Virus record (IMG/VR): IMGVR_UViG_3300020172_000826
Coordinates: 1-30,252 of that record
Strand: one strand, 5' to 3'
Length of the DNA stretch: 30,252 nt
Origin: a virus
Positions 20,737 to 28,800 of the stretch are shown one piece after another (the stretch's first letter is position 1; each line of letters opens with the position of its first letter). Under the pieces are notes generated by a model, which saw only the letters and a list, made by a program, of their open reading frames with translations, was not told where the DNA came from and did not search any database. A program made the translations under genes and the position numbers.

Positions 20737-23098
20737 ACCTACAGTTTTAGCAGTCTTACCAGAATTTATCCCTCAGGCTCTTAAGGCCATCCCTAGATGG
20801 GTCGTTTGGAAGCTAGTGCTTGACGGTAAGAAGTGGAAAAAAATACCGTATCAAACAAACGGTCGAATGGCAAAGAGTACAGACCCTAGTACATGGTCAA
20901 CGTATGAAGATGCACTAGATGCCTATTTTGTGGATGGTTTTGATGGCATAGGCATCACAATCGATGGCTCTGGTGACTTCCAAGGCATAGATCTAGATGA
21001 CTGCATCATTGATGGCAAAATGAACCATGTGGCCAATGAGCTGCTAGACCGGGTTGATGGCTATGCAGAGACCAGCCCTTCAGGTGCGGGCATCAAACTG
21101 TTCACTCGATCAAACTTAGCCAAGTCAGGCAAAGTTGGTGACATTGAGGTTTATAAGGAGGGTCGCTACTTCACAGTAACAGGTCACACCTTGAACGGTC
21201 ACGGCCTTTTGCCGGACACTATCCAAGATGTAGGTTGGTTTGTTGAAAAGCATTTTGGGTCTAACGAGGCTCTTGGCCTTGAGTCCTATAAGCCTCAACT
21301 GTCAGACTGGGATCTTGAGCGGGTAGAGATTGAGTTGCTGCCATTCATAGGTGACCTTGAGCCATACGACTTATGGCTTCAACTCGGTATGGCTTTGCAC
21401 CATCAGGGCAGAGGCGGTGAGGAATGGATGGAGTTATGGGATAAAGCCAGCCGAGAAACCGGTTCATACGATCGCCGTGAGTTGGAGTCTAAGTGGGACT
21501 CATTTAGTGAACAACACGGTTCAGGAGGCGGTGCCATAACCCTTGCCTCGATCATCAAAAAGGTCATTGAGTTCAAGAAGGCTGAGCAGACCAGGACTTT
21601 TGATCGGTGTAAGGCTTTGATTGTTGACGAGACTGATCTTGAGCAGCTCAAGACGGTGGTAGTTGAGGCAATCAAAGCCGAACTTGGTCTTGACCACATC
21701 AGTCGCAACGTTTTGGCAGGCATCCTAAAGACCAAGTTCAAGGACCTGAACTTTCCAATCTCGATTGGTGACGCAAAGAATCTGATCAAACCAAAGATTC
21801 ATGAGGGTGTACCAGAATGGTTAGGTGATTGGGTTTATGTCACACATGAAGACAAGTTCTTTAATGTGAATAGCAAAAGGAAAGTCTCGCAACAAGGTTT
21901 TGGTGCAATGTTCAACCGGTTTTGTGGTGATGACTCAGCAGCTACATTGTCCTTGGATCTGTTTAGGATTCCTACTCCGGACAAGATCATCTACTTGCCT
22001 GCTGCTGATGATCTGTTTGAGCTCAATGGGATTGAATGTGTCAATGAATACAACAAGAACAGTCCGCCAGATGTGCCTGCTTCTTTGAGTGCAGGCGATC
22101 TTAAAGCCATTCAGGTTGTGCAAGCCCATCTGTCAATGATCTTGATTGAACAACATGCCGTAGAGATCATGCTTAGTTGGATGGCTTACTGCGTTCAGAA
22201 TCCAGGGTCTAAAATTCGATGGGCTCCGTTGATCAAAGGCATTGAGGGCGATGGCAAGTCGGTGCTTGGCAACTTGATGATGGGTGTGATGGGTATGGCC
22301 AACGTAGGCATTGTGTCACCCAGTGTATTGGCAACTGGCTTTACGAGTTGGGCAGCAGGCAGGTGCGTCAACGTGCTTGAGGAGATTCGGATGGTTGGTC
22401 ACAACCGTCACGACGTGCTGAATACCATAAAGCCGTACATCACCAATGATCAGGTCACAATACACCCGAAAGGGATCAACGAGTATGTGGCACCAAACAC
22501 GGTCAACTACATTGCATTCACAAACCACCATGATGCCCTTCCACTTGAGGATACGGACCGCCGATGGTGGGTTCAATTCACACCTTTTAATGACCAACAT
22601 GAGTTGCTCAAGGTTGCTGATTCGGACTACTTCAGCAATCTGTTCAATGCCATAAAAGATCATTCACCTGGACTCAGGAAGTGGTTGCTTGAGTACCAAC
22701 TCAGCCCATTGTTCAATCCGAAAGGCCAAGCACCATCATCTTTAGCTAAAGACCAGATGGTCAGTTTGAACGTAAGTGAGGATTTTGGGGTTGTAAAAGA
22801 ATTACTACTAGAAGGTGGTTACGGCTTTAATGATCAAATTTTGTCTAGCCGCCACTTCACAACAGCGCTAAGTTTTGTTGAAAATATTGAAGTGCCAAAG
22901 ACCATTTCGTTGAACAAAATCTTCATGAAACTTGGCTATTCTGCGCTTGGACACCCTGTTAAATGGGAAGGGAAGGCTTGCACAATATGGCTAAAAGGTT
23001 CGTACTTGAAAATGTTTAAAGGGATGGAAAAATCTGAAGTGAACGAACAAATTAGAAATTTATTGGAAAAAACGCAAGGCAAAGACCTTTTAAGCTGA
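20726..23098 (+). CDS. Primase-polymerase/SF3 helicase (NrS-1 polymerase-like, DUF5906), 790 aa
   Basis: ATG 20726 is chosen because AAGGGGAAGCC directly precedes it; the upstream frame is an overlap. The N-terminal 190 residues look like an archaeo-eukaryotic primase/PrimPol domain: PRWVVWKL, GIDLDD (D89, D91), ETSPSGAGIKLF and RYFTVTGH (H154). Residues about 195-290 match a primase C-terminal (PriCT-2-type) domain (LGMALHHQGRGGEEWMELWD). The C-terminal part is an SF3-type helicase with Walker A GIEGDGKS (505-512), Walker B VNVLEEIR and a sensor-type AFTNHHDALPLEDTDRRW. It should prime and unwind at the phage origin; the iteron region follows its stop directly. Confidence 0.9.
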   Translation: MQTKPTVLAVLPEFIPQALKAIPRWVVWKLVLDGKKWKKIPYQTNGRMAKSTDPSTWSTYEDALDAYFVDGFDGIGITIDGSGDFQGIDLDDCIIDGKMNHVANELLDRVDGYAETSPSGAGIKLFTRSNLAKSGKVGDIEVYKEGRYFTVTGHTLNGHGLLPDTIQDVGWFVEKHFGSNEALGLESYKPQLSDWDLERVEIELLPFIGDLEPYDLWLQLGMALHHQGRGGEEWMELWDKASRETGSYDRRELESKWDSFSEQHGSGGGAITLASIIKKVIEFKKAEQTRTFDRCKALIVDETDLEQLKTVVVEAIKAELGLDHISRNVLAGILKTKFKDLNFPISIGDAKNLIKPKIHEGVPEWLGDWVYVTHEDKFFNVNSKRKVSQQGFGAMFNRFCGDDSAATLSLDLFRIPTPDKIIYLPAADDLFELNGIECVNEYNKNSPPDVPASLSAGDLKAIQVVQAHLSMILIEQHAVEIMLSWMAYCVQNPGSKIRWAPLIKGIEGDGKSVLGNLMMGVMGMANVGIVSPSVLATGFTSWAAGRCVNVLEEIRMVGHNRHDVLNTIKPYITNDQVTIHPKGINEYVAPNTVNYIAFTNHHDALPLEDTDRRWWVQFTPFNDQHELLKVADSDYFSNLFNAIKDHSPGLRKWLLEYQLSPLFNPKGQAPSSLAKDQMVSLNVSEDFGVVKELLLEGGYGFNDQILSSRHFTTALSFVENIEVPKTISLNKIFMKLGYSALGHPVKWEGKACTIWLKGSYLKMFKGMEKSEVNEQIRNLLEKTQGKDLLS

Positions 23099-23340
23099 AT
23101 GTCCCGAACTAAAGCTATCTCGAACCTCAATTCGAACCTGAATTCGAACTAGCTTAAGCTATTGATTTTTATACATATTCTACTTAAAAGGTTCGAAGTT
23201 CGAAATAATACTATAAAGTTGACAGCCGGCAGGAATGTATATATGAACCAAAAATAGTATATATATCTGCCGGTGGGGATGGACTTCAATAAACCTCGAA
23301 CCCCGAACCCCGAACCTGGAAATTTAGTGACCGAAAATAA
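23099..23340. repeat. Iteron-like CGAAC intergenic region, candidate origin or control region
   Basis: This 242-bp non-coding, AT-rich stretch has seven direct CGAAC copies (starts 23105, 23121, 23133, 23145, 23297, 23304, 23311) and two inverted ones (GTTCG at 23191 and 23198). By chance about 0.5 would be expected on both strands. The left set has 12-bp phasing, the right and middle sets 7-bp phasing. A perfect 10-bp palindrome AGCTTAAGCT (23151-23160) and TTCGAA sites are also present. Repeats next to a replication initiator-type gene suggest an origin, but operator function is equally possible. Confidence 0.7.
23219..23247 (+). promoter_or_regulatory. Sigma70-like promoter within a 7-bp dyad
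   Basis: Consensus -35 TTGACA (23219-23224), 17-bp spacer, -10 TATGAA (23242-23247). The perfect inverted repeat CCGGCAG/CTGCCGG (23226-23232 and 23267-23273) spans the spacer and the start region, so a bound dimer or a looped complex could control it. It probably drives the VRR-NUC and packaging genes. Confidence 0.6.
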
Positions 23341-23757
23341 ATGGTTGTATACAAACAAGTTAAGTCTAAGTCAGAGTCTAGCGAGCAAACGACCCTAGTT
23401 GCCAGGGTGCGCAGCTTCCATCCTGACCTGGTTTTTATGAGCATTCCAAACGGAGGCAAAAGGGAAATCCGAGTAGCTGCGCAGATGAAGCGCGAAGGCG
23501 TTTTGGCCGGCGTGCCTGACCTCTTTCTGGCAGAACCGAGGCGCGGTGCTCACGGTTTGTTCATCGAGATGAAGAAGATTGGCGGTCGAACAAGCAACAA
23601 TCAGGATTCGATCATCGACAAGTTGAAAGAGAAAGGGTATTGCGTGGTAGTATGCGAAGGCGCAGACGAGGCTTACAGTGAGTTTCTGCGGTATGTCTAT
23701 GGTGATCAACCTCCTGCGTGGCTTAAGCGCTTCGTGGATCATCCTGGCAAGACCTAA
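23341..23757 (+). CDS. VRR-NUC domain nuclease, 138 aa
   Basis: Matches the stand-alone phage VRR-NUC nucleases of the PD-(D/E)XK superfamily. Key marks are SIPNGGKR (35-41), GVPDLFLAEP (D60), GLFIEMKK (E76, K78; the ExK pair) and a C-terminal GYCVVVCEGADEA. Related phage enzymes cut branched DNA such as Holliday junctions, which resolves replication intermediates before packaging. Placement between the primase-helicase and terminase genes fits. No clear Shine-Dalgarno precedes the ATG, which lies directly after the iteron region. Confidence 0.9.
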   Translation: MVVYKQVKSKSESSEQTTLVARVRSFHPDLVFMSIPNGGKREIRVAAQMKREGVLAGVPDLFLAEPRRGAHGLFIEMKKIGGRTSNNQDSIIDKLKEKGYCVVVCEGADEAYSEFLRYVYGDQPPAWLKRFVDHPGKT

Positions 23758-23782
23758 GCCATAAAGCGTGGTGCTACATTTG

Positions 23783-23791
23783 TGATAAAAT
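23783..23791 (+). promoter_or_regulatory. Possible extended -10 promoter before terminase genes
   Basis: TGA followed by TAAAAT gives an extended -10 (TGN-TATAAT type) 36 bp before the small terminase ATG. No good -35 is needed for such promoters and none is seen. AAAGGG lies 8 bp before the ATG. Confidence 0.35.
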
Positions 23792-23826
23792 CTAAATTAG
23801 AACGTCTGGCCGAAAGGGTTTGATTT

Positions 23827-24267
23827 ATGACACAATTACGAACAAAAGGCACGCCTGGTAACAAACCAGGTAGCCAAAAAATGCCCGGTTCAGGGCGACA
23901 AGTTGGATCGGTAAATAAAGTGACGCTGACTGCAAAGTTGGCGATAGCTGAGTTTGTCGACGGCAATGCGCACAGGCTCGAAGGTTGGCTTGACAAAGTT
24001 GCTAACGGAGATGTGCTGGTTGACAAAGATGGCAAACAAGTCTACGATCAAGACGGCAACACGATCTACGTGACTCGGCCAAACCCTGAACGTGCGTTCA
24101 ACTTGTTCCAATCGGTGGTTGAGTACCATGTGCCTAAGCTGGCTCGCAGCGAGATCAGCGGGCCTGGCGGTGGTGTGATACCGATTGCTGCAGTCGATCT
24201 CAAGGGACTGAGTGACGTAGAGCTTGACACGATGCAAAGATTGATGAGCAAAGCAGCAGGCCAATGA
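23827..24267 (+). CDS. Terminase small subunit-like DNA-binding protein, 146 aa
   Basis: A Gly/Lys/Pro-rich basic N-terminus (KGTPGNKPGSQKMPGSGRQV, then GSVNKVTLTAK) leads into helices and a conserved-looking VVEYHVPKLARSE segment, followed by a Gly-rich linker and LSDVELDTMQRLM. This is the usual make-up of small terminase proteins of podovirus- and siphovirus-type phages, which recognise the packaging site and regulate the large subunit. The stop overlaps the large terminase start (ATGA). The basic N-terminal tail probably contacts DNA. The call rests partly on position. Confidence 0.82.
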   Translation: MTQLRTKGTPGNKPGSQKMPGSGRQVGSVNKVTLTAKLAIAEFVDGNAHRLEGWLDKVANGDVLVDKDGKQVYDQDGNTIYVTRPNPERAFNLFQSVVEYHVPKLARSEISGPGGGVIPIAAVDLKGLSDVELDTMQRLMSKAAGQ

Positions 24268-25841
24268 ACGCACCACTCAGCCCGGTTGCAATGCTTGACA
24301 TGATCAAGCATGAGCAAGACCGCCGCCGAGCTGAGGGTTGCTTGTATGACTTTGTCAAGCAATCGTGGCATGTCGTAGAGCCGGGCATACCGTTTGTTCA
24401 GAGCTGGCACATTCAAGAGATCTGCGAACACCTTGAAGCCATCTCGTCTGGCGACATTCGGCGGCTGCTTATCAACATCCCGCCGCGGCATTCAAAGTCG
24501 ACCATCGTCAGCGTCATGTGGCCGATGTGGGAATGGCTGACAACGCCAGAACAGAAGTTCCTGTGTGCAAGCTATGCAGGCAATCTGAGCATCCGTGACA
24601 ACCTGAAGGCACGGCGCTTAGTGCAGTCTCCTTGGTATCAAGAACGTTGGGGCAGCCTGTTTGAACTGTCAGGCGACCAGAACGCCAAGCAACGGTTTGA
24701 GAACAGCAAGACCGGTTATCGCATAGCCACATCGCCTGGCGGCACGGCAACAGGTGAAGGCGGTTCTCGTTTGGTCCTTGACGATCCGCACGGAGCACAA
24801 GAAGCCCAGTCAGACGCCATGCGTGAGAGTACTTTGGATTGGTTTGACATGGTCTGGTCGACACGGCTGAACAACCCCAAGACTGATGCAATGGTGGTTG
24901 TGATGCAGCGACTGCACGAGCGTGACATCAGCGGCCACATCCTTGATGACATCAAAGGTTGGGAACACGTTTGTATTCCTGCCGAATGGGATGGCAAGGT
25001 GCGCAGGACCGTGCTAGGTCCATACGATCCGCGCACAAAGAAGGGTGAACTCATCTGCCCTGAGCGCTTTGGAGAGAAAGAGATTACAGCCCTCAAGCAG
25101 CTACTCGGCACATACGGTACAAGCGGGCAGCTGCAGCAAGATCCTGTGCCGAGTACCGGCGGCTTGCTCAAGACATCCTTCTTTGAGCAGTGGCCACATA
25201 ATGAGCGATTGCCACAATACGAGTACATACTGCAAAGCTATGATTGTGCATTCACGGAAAAGACCACAGGCGACCCGACGGCATGCACGGTCTGGGGTAT
25301 TTTCACTCACAAGAAAGAGCGGCATTGCATGCTGCTTGATGCTTGGGACGAACATCTCAGCTACCCTGACTTAAGAACCAAAGCAGTCAAGGACTGGACA
25401 ACTGAGTACGGAGGCGACAATAACAACGGAGCCGGCATGCCAACCCGGGCTCGACGACCTGACCGCATCTTGGTTGAGGCCAAAGCCAGCGGGCAGTCGC
25501 TACTTCAAGACTTACGTTTAGCCAGAGTGCCTGCTGTAGGGTATAATCCTGGCAACGCAGACAAGATCAGCCGTGCGCATCAAGCCGCACCCACTTTGGA
25601 GCTTGGACTATTGTGGATACCCGAGTCAAAGCGCAACCCTGGACAGCCTGTCAGCTGGGCAGCGGCGTTCATCAAACAGCTTACCAAGTTCCCTTTGGCC
25701 GAGCATGATGACTATGTTGACACGTTCACGCAAGCCATCATCTACCTCAAGGATGATGGATGGTTCGAGCTGCCACAAGCCAAAGACGTTGATGAACCAC
25801 GGCCTAAGAGCAAAGACAAGGTGAACCCCTATGCCGCTTGA
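24264..25841 (+). CDS. terL: Terminase large subunit, 525 aa
   Basis: ATP-driven packaging motor and nuclease. The ATPase half has a Walker A-like NIPPRHSKST (71-80), Walker B RLVLDDPH (D173, D174) and VMQRLHERD coupling motif. The RNase H-like nuclease half has QSYDCAF (D327), ILVEAKASG (E405) and HDDYVD (D483, D486), the expected three acidic sites. Length is usual. It is coupled by ATGA to the small subunit and overlaps the next gene by 11 bp. The class-specific packaging mode (headful or cohesive ends) cannot be read from sequence alone. Confidence 0.97.
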   Translation: MNAPLSPVAMLDMIKHEQDRRRAEGCLYDFVKQSWHVVEPGIPFVQSWHIQEICEHLEAISSGDIRRLLINIPPRHSKSTIVSVMWPMWEWLTTPEQKFLCASYAGNLSIRDNLKARRLVQSPWYQERWGSLFELSGDQNAKQRFENSKTGYRIATSPGGTATGEGGSRLVLDDPHGAQEAQSDAMRESTLDWFDMVWSTRLNNPKTDAMVVVMQRLHERDISGHILDDIKGWEHVCIPAEWDGKVRRTVLGPYDPRTKKGELICPERFGEKEITALKQLLGTYGTSGQLQQDPVPSTGGLLKTSFFEQWPHNERLPQYEYILQSYDCAFTEKTTGDPTACTVWGIFTHKKERHCMLLDAWDEHLSYPDLRTKAVKDWTTEYGGDNNNGAGMPTRARRPDRILVEAKASGQSLLQDLRLARVPAVGYNPGNADKISRAHQAAPTLELGLLWIPESKRNPGQPVSWAAAFIKQLTKFPLAEHDDYVDTFTQAIIYLKDDGWFELPQAKDVDEPRPKSKDKVNPYAA

Positions 25842-28800
25842 CCCTCTTGACGAGTTCTCGCCCCCACGCTATCGGTCTGCTGGCCGTAGGCCTGAAGCCA
25901 ACAACGACAGAATTGCCTCCGCCAATGCCCCACTATCTGCACTCAGAGGATACGCCGCAGGAACCGCAGGATTGCCCGGAGACATTGAAGGACTACTGCG
26001 TTCAGGCATCTCCCAACTGCCGCCACAACTATTGACAGCCTTTCCTGCGCTCCGTGCATTTGGCATTGGCAGCCGCGCAGACCCTACGCCGCAGCTACCA
26101 ACCACAGATTTCTACAACGAATATCTTCCTGGTGCCAATCTAAATCAAACCCCTACCGGTAAAGCATTTACTTCAGCCGGCAACTTGCTTGGCGGCACGG
26201 GGGCTACAAGCATTGCTAGGCTAGGCATTAAGAGCACCGCCGAGTTGGCTGACTTGGCTGCAAGGATAGCCGCTGAGGCACCCCGATCAGGCAGCCGCGC
26301 GGCACAGTTAGGTGTTATTAAGTTACCTGGCGGTAACCAATTAAAGGGTAGTTTTGAGAATTCGTTGAAAGGGTTAAAAACCGATGTACCTGCGTTTGAC
26401 TTTTCTGAAGGCAGAAATATAAAACAAGCGGAAGGCAATTTTATTGAACAAAACTTTCCAGGAATCAATCAGGAATACTCGGACGCTTTTCGTGCTTCTG
26501 GAATGCACTCAATGCACTACGCAAAAAACCAAATTCCATGGTTAAAAGAAAATCATCCAGAAATCATAGAGTCGTTATTGACAGGCAAAACAAAAGATCA
26601 GGCACTCAACAATTGGATTGACAAACAACTAACCAGCTATATGAAGAACGATATGGCTACCCCTGGCGACCCAATCCGGGCCTTAGCTGAGCGGGGTATA
26701 ACCTATGCTGAAATGGCGCCGCTTAATACTTATTTGAGCGACGTACTGGGCCGTCGTCGAGAATCCGTTGGCTTTCCTGCTAAGGGTTTTGGGCAATCAG
26801 AAGCAGCTCAACGTTGGGAAGCAGCTGCTGACGAGGCTATTCATAATGCCCCTGCTAGGGAACGGCTCAATACTACTATTTCAGCATCAGAAAAAAACCT
26901 ATTGGAAAACCCATGGTTAGCTAAAGTTCCACCAGAGACAATGACGTATGGTGCTTACGCTAACTCCGGACAACAGTTAGGTTTCTCGCATCTCATAGAC
27001 GAACTTCGTAATGCTACAGATTTAGCCAGTGGTCTGCCGTCTAATTTACGTTTAAAATCTAGTAGCTTGCCACAATTAAGTGTACCTCAAGCTGTTGAGC
27101 GTGTCAGCCAGATCAACGCGTGGCGTGCTGCAGAAGCCATTAAAGCTGAAAAAGCAGGCATGATGGGCAACCTTAGTGCAAATTCCCGTCTTGAAGATCC
27201 AACAACGCAACTGTCGTTTGTTGACAAGCCCGGAATGAAATGGGTCGACATTCCAGAAACAACTGACAAGATTGGGTTGAACCTATGCACTACCATTGGT
27301 AAGCAAGGTGGTTGGTGTACTCAAGGCGAAGGGCGAGCTAAGAGTTATGGCTCTGGACCCAATAGACTCACTACTTTGATAGATGCCGATGGTCGTCCCC
27401 ATGCACAAGCAAAGATTACATCCATCCCTTATAGCGGGGACATCATGGATGACGTTGACGACATAATGCAAACAATGTCTGCAGCAGAACAGCGCAAATT
27501 CAATAAGTATATAGGCTCTGACGAATTTGCACCGCATGGTGACGTTGATACGGAAGAAGTATTGGCATGGTTGCAAAGCAACATGCCTAAATCTTACAAG
27601 CGCTACCTTGCATCAATAAGCGGTCCACCCAATATTACCGAGATGAAGCCTGTTGAGAATACTTTCTCCAGTGAACGAGCACTAGAGTACAAGAGTCGCG
27701 ACCCACAATATCAAAACAAAATCACAAACTCAACGTTAAAGTTCCTCAACTCCGGTGAATGGGGCAGTGTAACTGATTTGGACCACTTCAACATTGTTGA
27801 TTTAAAGGATACCCATAGCGTTCAGAAGGCGTTAAGAGAAATTCTAGACACTGACCTGCCAAAAGATCGGATTGACAAGTTTAATTACGCAGTTAACTTT
27901 AATCCTGAAGCAAATCGGTTTATGTCAACAAGACAGTTTTCTGAATTTCTTGAGCCGCCTGAAGGCTTTGCCAAAGGCGGCTTAGTCCATATGGCTAAAG
28001 GCGGCGCAGTCCACATGGATGAAGGCGGCGCAGCCTTTGGCGTGTTCCCGCAGATGAAATCACGTCGTGCGCAGCAAGACAGAACCGCTGCAGCTAATGC
28101 ACCATTGTCAGCACTGAGGGGTTGGCTAGCAGGCACCGCAGGATTGCCAGGGGACATTGAAGGATTGGCTCGTGCAGGCATCTCCCAACTTCCTCCACAA
28201 CTATTGACCGCCTTCCCTGCACTTCGCGCATTTGGCATTGGTAGCAGGGCTGATCCTACCCCTCAGCTGCCCACCACCGAGTTCTACAATGAGTACCTGC
28301 CTGGTGCTCAGCTTAATGAAACCCCGACAGGCAAGGCGTTCACCACTGCAGGTAACTTGCTTGGCGGTGCAGGCTCTACAACGCTTGCTAGGTATGGTAT
28401 TAAGAGCGCAAAGGCAGCAGGCCAAGCATTAGGGCCGACAGCTGTGCGAATTGGTGAGGAATATTTGCAACGGCAAGGGCTGATGCCCGGCGTCATTAAA
28501 GATCCGGGCGGGAACTTTCTTAAGGGCGACATTGAAAATATTGTTAGGCCGATGAAGCGAGTCAACTTAGCAGACCCTGAATTGTATTTTCAGCAAACCG
28601 GGCAGCGTATGCCCATGGCTCAAATAAATCAAATCGAAGCCCTCAACACCTTCATTGATAAGAAGATTGTGCCATACGTTAAGAATGAGATGGCCACACC
28701 TGGCGACCCGTTGCGTGCTATGGCCGAGAAGTATGCCGTGGACAAACCTGTCAAGTTGGCTGAGGTGCAAGGCCGAATTGATGCCTTTGCCGCCAAAATG

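Noticed and set aside
23149-23358. 69-codon minus-strand frame over the iteron region
   Set aside because: Its sequence is the reverse of AT-rich repeats and palindromes, with no start context and no neighbours on that strand.
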